A stretch of DNA of 64,000 bases from Nitrobacter sp047149785 (GCF_047149785.1 NZ_BAAGBE010000001.1:3038001-3102000); one strand, 5' to 3'. Positions 8,772 to 19,550 are shown, numbered from the stretch's first letter. Notes: generated by a model from the sequence alone, not told the origin. Program-made: numbers and translations.

Positions 8772-9395
8772 TCAGGCCGCCAGATCGAGCTTCGAGGCCA
8801 CGGTCGCATCGGCATTCAGCCGGTAGATCAGAGGCGCACCGGTTGGAAGTTCGCGCTTGAGAATCTGTTCCGGCGACAGCTTCTCAAGCACCATGACGAG
8901 CGCGCGCAGCGAATTGCCATGCGCCACCACGAGCGTGCACTCGCCGCGCAATACGCACGGCAGGATCTCCTGCACGAAGTAGGGCAGCGTGCGCGCGAGC
9001 GTATCCTTCAGACTCTCGCCGCCGGGCGGCGGCACATCATAAGAGCGGCGCCAGATCAGCACCTGTTCTTCGCCCCATTTTTTGCGGGCCTCATCCTTGT
9101 TGAGGCCCGCAAGATCACCGTAATCCCTTTCGTTCAGCGCCTGATCTTTCCTGACCGGAATTCCGGTCTGGCCCAATTCGCTTAGCACCAGGTCGAGCGA
9201 GTGCTGGGCGCGGATCAACAGCGAAGTGAAGGCAATATCGAATGCAAAACCCTGCGCCTTCAGCTTGCGCCCCGCGTCTCTCGCCTCGGTCACGCCGAGT
9301 TCGGTGAGATCAGGATCCTTCCAGCCTGTGAACAGGTTCTTCAGATTCCATTCGCTCTCTCCGTGCCGCACGAGCACCAGAAGACGTTCGCTCAT
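8772..9395 (-). CDS. gpmA: 2,3-bisphosphoglycerate-dependent phosphoglycerate mutase
   Basis: Glycolytic/gluconeogenic interconversion of 3- and 2-phosphoglycerate through a phosphohistidine. The protein is 207 residues. Key motifs are LVLVRHGESEWN (phosphorylated His, residues 6-17), NERDYGDLAGLNKDEARKKWGEE and VVAHGNSLRALVM (second catalytic His). The ATG at 9395 (MSERLLVLVRHGES) matches the family start; an upstream extension reaches into dapB and is rejected. It lies 41 nt downstream of dapB on the same strand, as in related genomes. Confidence 0.96.
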   Translation of the reverse strand: MSERLLVLVRHGESEWNLKNLFTGWKDPDLTELGVTEARDAGRKLKAQGFAFDIAFTSLLIRAQHSLDLVLSELGQTGIPVRKDQALNERDYGDLAGLNKDEARKKWGEEQVLIWRRSYDVPPPGGESLKDTLARTLPYFVQEILPCVLRGECTLVVAHGNSLRALVMVLEKLSPEQILKRELPTGAPLIYRLNADATVASKLDLAA

Positions 9396-9436
9396 TCTGC
9401 CTGTTCCCGCTTTTTCAGTCCTGAAAGCCGCAAGCA

Positions 9437-10252
9437 CTAAACGCCGCCCAGCCCGAGCACGTCGGCCATCGAATACAAGCCTGGTGCCTTGCCGTGCGCC
9501 CACTTCGCGGCCTTCAACGCACCATGCGCGAAGATCATCCTGTCTTCGGCATGATGAGACAACGTTATACGCTCATACGGACCCGCGAAGATGACGCTGT
9601 GATCTCCGGACACGGTGCCGCCGCGAAGCGAGGCAAAACCGATGTCGCCCGCTTTGCGGGCGCCGGTGATCCCGTCGCGCCCACGCGCCGCGTGCTGATC
9701 CAACACGATCTTGCGACCATCCGCCGCCGCCTGCCCCAACATCAGCGCCGTGCCGGAAGGCGCGTCGATCTTGGCTCTATGATGCATTTCAAGAATTTCG
9801 ATATCGAAGCTCTCATCCAGTGATTGCGCCATCCGCTTCACCAGCGCGGCGAGCAGATTGACACCCAGACTCATATTGCCCGACTGCACGACCGCCGTGC
9901 GCGAGGTCACGCTCCGGATGACCACCATATCCGAAGCCGAAAGGCCGGTGGTGCCGATGACGTGAACCAGACCGCGCTCGGCGGCGATGGCAACATTCGC
10001 GATGGTCGCGGCCGGAACCGTGAAATCCAGAATGCCGTCGGCCTTCGCCGACAGCGACCAGAGATCCGCGGATACCTCGATTCCGTTGGCGGGCAGACCG
10101 GCCAGAATACCGGCATCCTTCCCCACCAGATCGGAGCCCGGCGACTCCAGCGCGCCCGCCAGCACCGCGCCGCCGGTTTCCGACATCGCGCGCACCAAAG
10201 CGCGCCCCATCCGGCCGCCCGCTCCCGCAACGATCAAACGCATGTCGGCCAC
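9437..10252 (-). CDS. dapB: 4-hydroxy-tetrahydrodipicolinate reductase
   Basis: Lysine/diaminopimelate pathway enzyme, NAD(P)H dependent, supplying lysine and peptidoglycan precursor. It has the Rossmann motif VAGAGGRMGRALV at the N-terminus, the catalytic EMHHRAKIDAPSGTALMLG and the C-terminal FAGPYERITLSHHAEDRMIFAHGALKAA. The GTG at 10252 gives 271 residues (MADMRLIVAG), the usual length; the ATG at 10243 is the alternative. It probably shares a transcript with gpmA. Confidence 0.95.
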   Translation of the reverse strand: MADMRLIVAGAGGRMGRALVRAMSETGGAVLAGALESPGSDLVGKDAGILAGLPANGIEVSADLWSLSAKADGILDFTVPAATIANVAIAAERGLVHVIGTTGLSASDMVVIRSVTSRTAVVQSGNMSLGVNLLAALVKRMAQSLDESFDIEILEMHHRAKIDAPSGTALMLGQAAADGRKIVLDQHAARGRDGITGARKAGDIGFASLRGGTVSGDHSVIFAGPYERITLSHHAEDRMIFAHGALKAAKWAHGKAPGLYSMADVLGLGGV

Positions 10253-10509
10253 GACCGAATCCTCAAGATATTCCGCGGGTATAGCGGGGGCTGCGTGTCC
10301 CGGCAACCGATCAGGCTCCGCATCAGCCTCTATGCTGGTGGCATCGAGCCGGATGCTTCAGCCGTTCGATGCGATCGTCGCCGCCGCCTGCGAACGGGCA
10401 GCAAACCCGCGCGTGAAAGCCCGGCCATGCGGTCCATATGCGCCCTGAACGTATGGAGACCCGGTCGATCGCATTTCTAAAGCAATGGCGGCAGCGAGGC
10501 GCCCACCCC

Positions 10510-11136
10510 TCAACCCCTGCGATACACCCAGACACGCGCGGGAGGAAGGTTCATCCAGATCCGCTCGGATGCTTCCGCCGAGATACCGGGTAGCGATTTA
10601 GGGATTGGAGGCACGACCGAATAGGTGAACTGCACGAACGGCGCTCCGGGGGCCAGCGCCACGAAGGCGTCCCGGATCAGCTTCAGCCGGGTCAACATCG
10701 GCTTGGTGACGAGCGGCAGACCGGAGACGACCGCCGAGGCGCGGGCGCTCAGTACGTTCCAGAGCGAATCCCGTAAACTATAGGCATCCCCCTGAACGAC
10801 GGTCGCCTGGGGATAACGGTCGCGAAGCAGCGCACAAAACCCGGGATCATACTCGACCAGCACGAGACGCTTCTGCTCGACGCCATGCTCGATCAACGCA
10901 TTTGTGATCGCGCCGGTTCCCGGCCCCAGTTCGACGACCGGGTCGGTCGATCCGACATCGACGTATTGGGCCATTGTGCGGGCCAGAAGGCGGCCGGACG
11001 GCATGACCGCGCCCATGTGGAGCGGTTTTTCGATCCACGAGCGGAGAAAACGAACCTCGTCGTCAAGACGAAGCGGTTTCTTCAACGCACGCGCGGACAA
11101 TTGCGAAGGCATTTTGCACCCAGATGGGGTCATCAC
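10510..11136 (-). CDS. pmtA: PmtA-type phospholipid N-methyltransferase
   Basis: Class I SAM-dependent methyltransferase of 208 residues. The SAM pocket is VVELGPGTGAITNALIEHG (about 67-85), followed by LVLVEYDPGFCALL and VVQGDAYSLRD. The C-terminal half has FVQFTYSVVPPIPK and ends RVWVYRRG. This matches the rhizobial PmtA group, which methylates phosphatidylethanolamine toward phosphatidylcholine, and pmtA lies downstream of dnaKJ in Bradyrhizobium. A KsgA-like rRNA methylase is the superficial alternative, but the protein is too short and lacks the KsgA C-terminal domain. The start at 11136 is not certain; MPSQLSAR a few codons later is possible. Confidence 0.8.
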   Translation of the reverse strand: MMTPSGCKMPSQLSARALKKPLRLDDEVRFLRSWIEKPLHMGAVMPSGRLLARTMAQYVDVGSTDPVVELGPGTGAITNALIEHGVEQKRLVLVEYDPGFCALLRDRYPQATVVQGDAYSLRDSLWNVLSARASAVVSGLPLVTKPMLTRLKLIRDAFVALAPGAPFVQFTYSVVPPIPKSLPGISAEASERIWMNLPPARVWVYRRG

Positions 11137-11205
11137 TGGCGGGATATCAAACTTAAGTTATACACAGGTACAGCCGGCAATCGGAGCGGTCAAGCAAAAC
11201 GGTCA

Positions 11206-12342
11206 TCACGGGCTGGCCCTGGTGCCAAAGAAGTCCTTGACCTTAGTGAAGAAACCAGCCGCCTCGGGTTGCGTTGCGCCCGACGATAATTTCTCGAATT
11301 CGGCCAAAAGATCCTGCTGCTTCTTGGTCAGATTTTGCGGCGTTTCAACCATCACTTGCACATACATGTCGCCGGTCTGGCGCGAGCGCAGCACCGGCAT
11401 CCCTTTTGATGCGATGCGGAATCGTCGACCGGACTGGGTACCGGACGGCACGCGCACCTTGGTCTTGCTTTTGTCGATGGTCGGTACCTCGAATTCCCCG
11501 CCAAGCGCGGCCGTGACCATCGAGATCGGCACCCGGCAATGCAGGTCGGCGCCGTCTCGTTGAAAGAACTCATGCGAGGCGAGGGAGAGGAAAATGTAGA
11601 GGTCGCCCGGCGGACCGCCACGGATGCCGGCTTCGCCCTCGCCGGCCAGCCGGATGCGGGTGCCGTCCTCGACGCCAGCGGGAATATTGACGGACAGCGA
11701 GCGTTCGCGGCTGACACGGCCCGACCCGTTGCAGGACGGACAGGGATCCTCGATCATCTGGCCGCGTCCCTGACAGCCGGGACAGGTACGCTCCAACGTG
11801 AAGAAGCCCTGAGCCTGACGGATCCGGCCAGCGCCGCCGCACATCGCGCAGTTCTTCGGCTTGGTGCCCGCCTTGGCGCCGGTGCCCGAACAGGACTCGC
11901 AGGTAACCGAAACCGGAATCTCGATTTGGGCGGTCCTGCCCTGAAAGGCCTCTTCCAGCGAGATTTCCATGTTGTAGCGAAGGTCCGCGCCACGCTCCCG
12001 GCCACCGCCGCGGCCGCGCTGTCCGGCCATTCCGAACAGGTCCTCGAAAATATCGGAGAACGATGAAGCGAATCCCGCTCCGAATCCGGGGCCCCCGCCT
12101 CCCATGCCGCCATGTTCAAACGCGGCATGACCGAAGCGATCATAGGCCGCGCGCTTCTGACCGTCCTTCAGAACTTCATAAGCCTCGTTGATTTCCTTGA
12201 AGCGAATCTCGCTGGCCGCGTCGCCCGGATTTCTGTCCGGATGCCATTTCATGGCCAGTTTACGAAAGGCTGCCTTGAGCTTGGATTCGTCCGCGTTCCG
12301 GTCGACCTCAAGGGTTTCGTAGTAACAGCGCTTGGTCGACAT
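11206..12342 (-). CDS. dnaJ: Chaperone protein DnaJ
   Basis: Hsp40 co-chaperone that stimulates the DnaK ATPase. The order is a J domain with HPD (residues 34-36 in WHPDRNPGD), a Gly-rich linker with GGMGGGGPGFGAG, and four zinc-binding C-x2-C-x-G-x-G repeats (CESCSGTG, CAMCGGAG, CPGCQGRG, CPSCNGSG). The substrate-binding C-terminal domain ends in KVKDFFGTRASP. The ATG at 12342 (MSTKRCYYETLEV) gives 378 residues, the normal length. It lies 155 nt downstream of dnaK, with a hairpin between them. Confidence 0.97.
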   Translation of the reverse strand: MSTKRCYYETLEVDRNADESKLKAAFRKLAMKWHPDRNPGDAASEIRFKEINEAYEVLKDGQKRAAYDRFGHAAFEHGGMGGGGPGFGAGFASSFSDIFEDLFGMAGQRGRGGGRERGADLRYNMEISLEEAFQGRTAQIEIPVSVTCESCSGTGAKAGTKPKNCAMCGGAGRIRQAQGFFTLERTCPGCQGRGQMIEDPCPSCNGSGRVSRERSLSVNIPAGVEDGTRIRLAGEGEAGIRGGPPGDLYIFLSLASHEFFQRDGADLHCRVPISMVTAALGGEFEVPTIDKSKTKVRVPSGTQSGRRFRIASKGMPVLRSRQTGDMYVQVMVETPQNLTKKQQDLLAEFEKLSSGATQPEAAGFFTKVKDFFGTRASP

Positions 12343-12429
12343 CAGTCCGTACCGCCCGAACGTCGCTTCATCCCGCAAGACGCATGAAAGATTCGCCCGC
12401 CAGAGGATGCCGCGTCCCGCTTAAAGAAA

Positions 12430-12483
12430 CATGACCCCCGCCCTTGGCCACGCTTTGCGTGCTCCGGGGAAGCGGGGATCATG
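12430..12483 (-). promoter_or_regulatory. Inverted repeat between dnaK and dnaJ
   Basis: Arms CATGACCCCCGC and GCGGGGATCATG match at 11 of 12 positions across a 30-nt loop that itself has GC-rich complementarity. In the dnaK-dnaJ mRNA this would be a stable intercistronic stem. It has no T-tract, so it is more likely a processing or attenuation structure, or a repeat remnant, than a terminator. Confidence 0.5.
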
Positions 12484-12497
12484 GTCATTCCCGCCGC

Positions 12498-14396
<1,899 letters not shown>

Positions 14397-14736
14397 GGTC
14401 CTATATCCCTCTTGTTGCGGCAGTCCGGCCGGGCCCTGACGGCACCCTCATCCAGACCCCCAGATATCAAATACTCGCGATATTGCGACGGTGTGCCTCA
14501 TATAGGAGGGGGGGTGAAGGCCGCAAGGACTGGCGCGATGCTTCGTGGCGAAAACATCCATTTTTAAAGAAGCCGGCCCCTGATCCGGACAGTCCGGCAA
14601 CCGCGAATAGCGGCCGGATGCGTTAACGGACCGCGAAGGCCGCTGAAACGGTCGACGACGACTGGCTGGCGGAAGCGGCGAGAGCGTTGTATCGAGCGAT
14701 CATCGAACGGCCTCAATAGAAATCCAATAAGCTCGC
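14397..14736. other. Divergent intergenic region dnaK / secreted-protein gene
   Basis: 340 nt between divergent genes. It contains the sigma-32 promoter of dnaK (14500-14527). I see no repeat and no gene in the remainder; the promoter for the rightward gene must lie near 14640-14720 but is not obvious. Confidence 0.6.
14500..14527 (-). promoter_or_regulatory. Sigma-32 (RpoH) promoter of dnaK
   Basis: On the minus strand, CTTG (14524-14527) is followed by exactly 17 nt and then CCTATAT (14500-14506). This fits the alphaproteobacterial RpoH consensus CTTG-N17-CYTATNT. It predicts a transcript start near 14492 and a leader of about 95 nt before the dnaK ATG. Confidence 0.8.
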
Positions 14737-15672
14737 ATGAAATATCTTGCGCAACTGATGGTCACGCTGTGTCTGCTGACCGGCGTCGCTCCCGCCTTCG
14801 CCGGCGGCACGATCTATGCGCCGGGCACCCGGATCGGCTTGGTTCCGCTGATAGGCCTTTCCCCCTCCAAGACGTTTCCGGGCTTCGAAACCGACGATCA
14901 TGCGGTCAAGGTCGTTGTCGCAGAACTTCCGGCCGCCGCCTTCCGGGACGTGGAGACCGTCGCCAAATCCGATTCATCCAGCATCAAGGGCCCAAAGCCT
15001 CAAGGCCTCGAGACCGCGAGCGGGCAGGGCTATTTCATCGTCGAGACTGCCAAGAACGGCAATGATAACGTCCGGCGCTATTCGATGGTGGTGTCGGGCG
15101 ATACCTTTTCCGGATATGTCGCGGCCCAGGTGCCTGAGAACGTCGAAAAGATCTATTCCGACGAGGCCATGAAAAAGATGTTCGCAACGGTAGCGCTTCG
15201 CAAGGAAGTGCCGGTCGAGGAGCAGCTTGACCTGTTGCCCTTCAAGTTGACCGAATTGAGTTCTTTCAAGACCATCCGCACGTTGGGACCGGGAGCCATC
15301 CTGCTCTCCGACGCCGAAACGGGTCACGACATCGACAGCAAGGCCTTCCTGATCATCAACCCGATCGGATCGGTTCCCGAACAGCAGGATGATCGGGGGA
15401 GGTTTGCCCGCGACATCGCAACCACGATCCCCAACCTGCGCGAGGCTCATATCACCATGTCGGAGCCGATCAGGATCAACGGATCGCCCGGTTTTGAAAC
15501 ACGAATCGACGCTACCAACTCACAAACGAAAACGCCGGTGACCGTGGTCCAATGGCTGGTGTTCGGCGGCGGAAACACGGCAATGCGACTGATCGGCAGT
15601 ACCCCGCGGGACGGGTGGGCCACCGTGTTTCCGCGTTTTCGTGCGGTTCGTGACGGCATCCGGCCGCGCTAG
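14737..15672 (+). CDS. Conserved hypothetical secreted protein
   Basis: 311 residues. A clear Sec signal peptide covers about residues 1-22 (MKYLAQLMVTLCLLTGVAPAFAG, cleavage probably after AFA). The mature part is soluble with no membrane segments, Cys pairs or catalytic motif that I recognise. It has two roughly similar halves: each has a stretch on 'VAELPAAAFRDVE' or 'IPNLREAHITM' type secondary structure, followed by an export/quality-like beta section. I do not recognise a named family; homologues are expected in Bradyrhizobium-like genomes beside dnaK. It is probably periplasmic. Its stop is followed by palindromic repeats. Confidence 0.75.
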   Translation: MKYLAQLMVTLCLLTGVAPAFAGGTIYAPGTRIGLVPLIGLSPSKTFPGFETDDHAVKVVVAELPAAAFRDVETVAKSDSSSIKGPKPQGLETASGQGYFIVETAKNGNDNVRRYSMVVSGDTFSGYVAAQVPENVEKIYSDEAMKKMFATVALRKEVPVEEQLDLLPFKLTELSSFKTIRTLGPGAILLSDAETGHDIDSKAFLIINPIGSVPEQQDDRGRFARDIATTIPNLREAHITMSEPIRINGSPGFETRIDATNSQTKTPVTVVQWLVFGGGNTAMRLIGSTPRDGWATVFPRFRAVRDGIRPR

Positions 15673-15721
15673 AGTCTGTTTCAACTGCGTTGAATCAGAC
15701 TCGTCGCTTATCTTTTTGTTT

Positions 15722-15872
15722 GAGCATGATCTTTTCCGAAAACCGGTTTCCACTTTTCGGGATCATGCTCTAAAGTCTTTCACCGGTTCGCAGAAACGGG
15801 TTAAAGACCCAGGTTCTTCGACGCGTTTTCTTCTTCCCCGCGAACCGGATTCCACTTCGCTCGAAAACGCTA
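15722..15872. repeat. Composite palindromic repeats downstream of secreted-protein gene
   Basis: Two units lie in tandem. 15722-15772 has terminal arms GAGCATGATC / GATCATGCTC around TTTTCCGAAAACCGGTTTCC. 15820-15872 is the GACGCGTTTTC...CGAACCGGATTCCACTTCGCTCGAAAACGCTAT unit. A partial 'CTTTCACCGG...GGTTAAAGACC' hairpin lies between them. Similar units recur at about ten other places in the window. Confidence 0.85.
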
Positions 15873-15954
15873 TCGAATCCGCCGTTCGCCCCGACATGGC
15901 GCCGCCGTCAAGCGCAGTTCAGTAAACCGACATTGCAGCCCGCGAAAACTGGCC

Positions 15955-16548
15955 TCATTCGGAAGCCGTTGCCTTGACGCCACCCTTCGCAACGCCCACC
16001 AGCGCCGGGCGCAACACCCGTTCGCCGATCATGTAGCCGGCCTGAATGACCTGCGCGATCGTGCCCGCGGGAATCGACGAATCGGGAACTTCGTACATCG
16101 CCTGATGAACGTTCGGATCGAACTTTTCGCCGGCCGGATCGAACCTCCTCACGCCGTGTTTCTCCAGCGCGTTGTGCAGCGAGCGTTCGGTTAGCTCCAC
16201 GCCCTCGATCAGGGATTTCAGCCCTGGATCGGCCGCGGCGCGCGCCTCGGCCGGCACCGCATCGAGCGCGCGCTGCAGGTTGTCGGCAATGTCCAGCACG
16301 TCGCGGGCGAACCCCGATATGGCATAGGCGCGCGCGTCCGACACCTCCCGCGCGGTGCGCTTGCGAAGGTTTTCCATCTCCGCCAAGGTGCGCAGCGTCC
16401 GGTCCTTAGCCTCCGCGAGTTCCTTGGTCAGCGCGTCCAGCGCCCCCTCTTCGGGATCGTCGGGCATGATGTACGGCTTTGATACAACCGGCTCGGCCTG
16501 CTCGGCAGGATCGCCGGAATTGTCTGTTTTGCCGTCGGAATCGGTCAT
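15955..16548 (-). CDS. grpE: Nucleotide exchange factor GrpE
   Basis: Releases ADP from DnaK. The protein has 197 residues. An acidic N-terminus is followed by a long coiled-coil (LTKELAEAKDRTLRTLAEMENLRKRTARE, about 45-80) and the beta domain GVRRFDPAGEKFDPNVHQAMYEVP...GTIAQVIQAGYMIGERVLRPALVGVA. The ATG at 16548 (MTDSDGKTDNSG) fits the family; an upstream in-frame extension to 16626 is rejected. It lies 96 nt downstream of hrcA, and the hrcA-grpE order is the common alphaproteobacterial one. Confidence 0.96.
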   Translation of the reverse strand: MTDSDGKTDNSGDPAEQAEPVVSKPYIMPDDPEEGALDALTKELAEAKDRTLRTLAEMENLRKRTAREVSDARAYAISGFARDVLDIADNLQRALDAVPAEARAAADPGLKSLIEGVELTERSLHNALEKHGVRRFDPAGEKFDPNVHQAMYEVPDSSIPAGTIAQVIQAGYMIGERVLRPALVGVAKGGVKATASE

Positions 16549-16644
16549 TACGCAGCCTTCTCGCAAATGGTCTCGAACGGAAAGGGATGGTCGTGCGGGA
16601 TATCGTGGTTCAGGCGCAAAAATCAAGCGCGGGCGGGGCGGGGC

Positions 16645-17733
16645 TCAGCCGCCGAGCATCCGGCTGACGATGCGGGCCGCGTAATCGACCATTGGGATCA
16701 CCCGCGCATAATTCAGCCGGGTCGGTCCGATCACGCCGAGCACGCCGACGATATGGCCGGCGCCGTCGCTGTAGGGCGCGATGATCGTCGAGGACCCCGA
16801 CAGCGAAAACAGCTTGTTTTCCGAACCGATGAAGATGCGGACGCCCTCGGCGCTTTCGGCGCGGCCGAGCAAATCAATCACGCCGCGTTTGGTTTCGAGG
16901 TCGTCGAACAACAGCCGCACCCGTTCGAGGTCTTCCATCGCGTGCAGGTCCTCAAGCAGATTGGCGTGGCCGCGCACGATCAGTTGCCGATCGTCGCTGT
17001 CGCCGCCCGACCAGCTCGCAATCCCGGCCGCGATGATCTTCTGGGTGAGAAGATCGAGTTCCGCCTTGCCTTGCGCCAGCGCGGACTCCAATTCAAGGCG
17101 CGCCTCGGCGAGCGTCCGGCCGCGGATTCGCGCATTGAGAAAATTCGACGCTTCGGTCAGCGCGGACGCCGGAACGCCGGACGGCAGCGTCAGCACGCGG
17201 TTCTCGACCTGCCCGTCCTCGGCGACGAGCACCACCAGCGCCTTCTCCGGCTCCAGCCTGACAAATTCGATGTGCTTCAGCCGCACGTTGGATTTGGCCG
17301 TCAGAACCACCGCCGCCGCGCGCGTCAATCCCGACAGCCGCGTCAAGGCTTCGCCGAGCGCGGCCTCCACCGACTGCGCCTTGCCGACCGCGGCGAGCTG
17401 GGTCTGGATCGACTGGCGTTCCGCCTCGGTGAGGTCGCCGACCTGCATCAGGGCATCGACAAAGAACCGCAGGCCGAGTTCGGTCGGCAGGCGTCCGGCC
17501 GAGGTATGCGGCGCATAGATCAGCCCGAGCTGTTCAAGGTCCGACATCACGTTGCGAACCGATGCCGGCGACAGCGGCACCGCGATCAGGCGGGAAATGT
17601 TGCGCGAGCCCACCGGCTCGCCGGTCGCGAGATAGCTCTCGACGATCTGACGGAAAATGTCGCGTGAGCGCTCATTCAACTGGGCAAGCCCGGCATTCGG
17701 TGCAATCAGGCCGATCGATTCGTGATGGACCAA
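16645..17733 (-). CDS. hrcA: Heat-inducible transcription repressor HrcA
   Basis: Repressor that binds CIRCE elements, classically upstream of groESL. The protein has 362 residues. The winged helix near the N-terminus (IFRQIVESYLATGEPVGSRNISR...SPASVRNVMSDLEQLGLIYAPHTSAGRLPTE) is followed by a GAF-like domain and the C-terminal dimer region NYARVIPMVDYAARIVSRML. I take the TTG at 17733 as start because GGGAGA precedes it by about 5 nt and homologues begin just here (M-V/A-H-H wording). Longer frames run into a palindromic repeat whose translation is not part of HrcA. No CIRCE element was found in this window. Confidence 0.93.
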   Translation of the reverse strand: MVHHESIGLIAPNAGLAQLNERSRDIFRQIVESYLATGEPVGSRNISRLIAVPLSPASVRNVMSDLEQLGLIYAPHTSAGRLPTELGLRFFVDALMQVGDLTEAERQSIQTQLAAVGKAQSVEAALGEALTRLSGLTRAAAVVLTAKSNVRLKHIEFVRLEPEKALVVLVAEDGQVENRVLTLPSGVPASALTEASNFLNARIRGRTLAEARLELESALAQGKAELDLLTQKIIAAGIASWSGGDSDDRQLIVRGHANLLEDLHAMEDLERVRLLFDDLETKRGVIDLLGRAESAEGVRIFIGSENKLFSLSGSSTIIAPYSDGAGHIVGVLGVIGPTRLNYARVIPMVDYAARIVSRMLGG

Positions 17734-17853
17734 CGCTATCTCCCGCGCATCGTGACTGCCTCTAATTTGTCCCCCGGAGGCATCGGCTGCAAGCCGCCTT
17801 TGCGACGATCGACGCCCAAGCCTTGCGGCTGCGGCTTCCAGCCTTTTTTGATC

Positions 17854-17904
17854 GAGCGTGATCTTGTCCGAAAACCGGTTTCCACTTTTCGGGATCATGC
17901 TCTA
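17854..17904. repeat. Palindromic repeat, 'GAGCATGATC' family
   Basis: GAGCGTGATC / GATCATGCTC arms around CCGAAAACCGGTTTCC, nearly identical to 15722-15772. It lies between divergent hrcA and rph. Confidence 0.85.
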
Positions 17905-17950
17905 AAAGCACCCCAAGACGATTTTCCCTCAGTTAGCTGGAGATACTCCC

Positions 17951-18664
17951 ATGCGGCCGAGCCGCCGTGCACCCGATGAACTGCGCGCCGTGTCGCTCGA
18001 ACGTGGCGTCGTCAAATACGCCGAGGGCTCCTGCCTGGTGAAATTCGGCGATACCCATGTGCTGGTGACCGCGACGCTGGAGGAGCGGCTGCCGCCCTGG
18101 CTCAAGGGCCAGGGGCGCGGCTGGGTCACGGCCGAATACGGAATGCTGCCGCGCGCTACGCTGGAGCGAACCCGGCGCGAGGCCTCCGCCGGCAAGCAGG
18201 GCGGCCGCACCGTCGAAATCCAGCGCCTGATCGGCCGCTCCCTGCGCGCCGCGGTCGACCTCGAGGCGCTCGGCGAACGCCAGATCACGATCGATTGCGA
18301 TGTCATCCAGGCCGACGGCGGCACGCGCACGGCCTCGATCACCGGCGCGTGGGTCGCGCTGGCCGACTGCGTCGGCTGGATGAAGGCCCGCAACATGCTC
18401 AAGACAGGCGTGCTTCGCGACAACGTCGCGGCGGTCTCATGCGGCATCTATAACGGCACGCCCGTCCTCGACCTGGATTATGCGGAGGATTCGGAAGCCG
18501 ATACCGACGCCAATTTCGTCATGACCGGCGACGGACGCATCATCGAGGTGCAGGGAACCGCCGAGAAGACGCCGTTCTCGGAAGATGAATTTCGCGCGCT
18601 GATAACGCTCGCAAAAAAAGGTGTCGCGCGGCTGGTGGATTTGCAGAAAATGGCGGTGGCGTGA
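17951..18664 (+). CDS. rph: Ribonuclease PH
   Basis: Phosphorolytic 3'-5' exoribonuclease that trims tRNA 3' ends. The protein is 237 residues, the standard length. It opens MRPSRRAPDELRAVSLERGV. It contains the family markers YAEGSCLVKFGDTHVLVTATLEE, GWVTAEYGMLPRAT, the phosphate-site loop IQRLIGRSLRAAVDLEALGERQI, and DCDVIQADGGTRTASITGAW. It begins 217 nt from the divergent hrcA start; a hrcA-rph divergent pair is common in rhizobiales. Confidence 0.98.
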   Translation: MRPSRRAPDELRAVSLERGVVKYAEGSCLVKFGDTHVLVTATLEERLPPWLKGQGRGWVTAEYGMLPRATLERTRREASAGKQGGRTVEIQRLIGRSLRAAVDLEALGERQITIDCDVIQADGGTRTASITGAWVALADCVGWMKARNMLKTGVLRDNVAAVSCGIYNGTPVLDLDYAEDSEADTDANFVMTGDGRIIEVQGTAEKTPFSEDEFRALITLAKKGVARLVDLQKMAVA

Positions 18665-18709
18665 TTCGTTCCTCGCGCGTGTCGCCCGCAGGACCCGCGT
18701 CGTGTTGCG

Positions 18710-18756
18710 TGTTCGAGCGAAGCGGGTACCGGTTCGCGTCAAGAAAACGCGTCAAA
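18710..18756. repeat. Palindromic repeat, 'GAAAACGC' family, between rph and rdgB
   Basis: Copy in the opposite orientation to 15820-15872: GTTCGAGCGAAGCGGGTACC, then GGTTCGCGTCAAGAAAACGC. It fills most of the 117-nt rph-rdgB gap. Confidence 0.8.
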
Positions 18757-18781
18757 ACAAGAAGCTGAAGCCCGATCGGTC

Positions 18782-19417
18782 ATGCATCGTCGAATCGCCG
18801 GCAAGCTCGTGATCGCCACCCACAATCCCGGCAAGCTCGCCGAGATGCGCGAATTGCTGGCGCCGTATGGCATCGAGGCGGTCTCCGCCGGCGAACTCGG
18901 TCTCGGCGAACCCGAGGAAACCGGCGACGACTTCCGCGCCAACGCCCGGATCAAGGCCATCGCTGCGGCGAGACGCGCAAAGATTCCGGCCTTTGCCGAC
19001 GATTCCGGTCTTGTCGTCGACGCGCTCGATGGCGCGCCGGGCATCCATTCCGCGCGCTGGGCCGGCAAACCTGCGGATTTTACCGCGGCGATGACCCGGA
19101 TCGAGCGGCTGTTGCAGGAGCGCGGCGCGACCACGCCGGAGCAGCGCCGGGCTCACTTCGTATCGGCATTGTGCGTCGCATGGCCCGACGACCATCTCGA
19201 GGAGGTCGAGGCCCGCGTGGACGGCACGCTGGTCTGGCCGCCGCGCGGCACGGCCGGTTTCGGCTACGATCCGGTGTTCCTGCCGGACGGTCACGCCCGC
19301 ACCTTCGGCGAGATGACCGGCATCGAGAAGCACGGGCTGCCGCCTGCCGGCCTCGGCCTGTCGCATCGCGCCCGCGCGTTCGTGAAGCTTGCGGAGATTG
19401 TCCTTGATCGCCGCTGA
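18782..19417 (+). CDS. rdgB: RdgB/HAM1 family non-canonical purine NTP pyrophosphatase
   Basis: Hydrolyses dITP, XTP and related damaged purine nucleotides to keep them out of DNA. The 211-residue protein has the phosphate-binding start LVIATHNPGKLAEMRELL, EETGDDFRANARIKA, the metal site FADDSGLVVDALDGAPGIHSARWAG and GFGYDPVFLPDGHARTFGEM. The rph-rdgB-hemW order is conserved in rhizobiales. Confidence 0.96.
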   Translation: MHRRIAGKLVIATHNPGKLAEMRELLAPYGIEAVSAGELGLGEPEETGDDFRANARIKAIAAARRAKIPAFADDSGLVVDALDGAPGIHSARWAGKPADFTAAMTRIERLLQERGATTPEQRRAHFVSALCVAWPDDHLEEVEARVDGTLVWPPRGTAGFGYDPVFLPDGHARTFGEMTGIEKHGLPPAGLGLSHRARAFVKLAEIVLDRR

Positions 19418-19436
19418 TTTGGAAACTGTCTTTCTT

Positions 19437-19550
19437 CAACTCTCCCGTGTGCGGGGGAGGTCGGCGCGCGAAGCGCGACGGGAGGGGCGTTTTGACTGAG
19501 TTACAGGAGAGCCCCCACCCTAACCCTCCCCCGCAAGCAGGGGAGGGAAG
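19437..19550. repeat. GC-rich palindromic repeat ('CTCCCCCGCAAG' family) overlapping hemW start
   Basis: Contains CTCTCCCGTGTGCGGGGGAGG, CGCGCGAAGCGCGACGGG and CCTCCCCCGCAAGCAGGGG, the same blocks as the element inside leuS (58378-58503). The hemW reading frame opens inside it. Confidence 0.8.
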
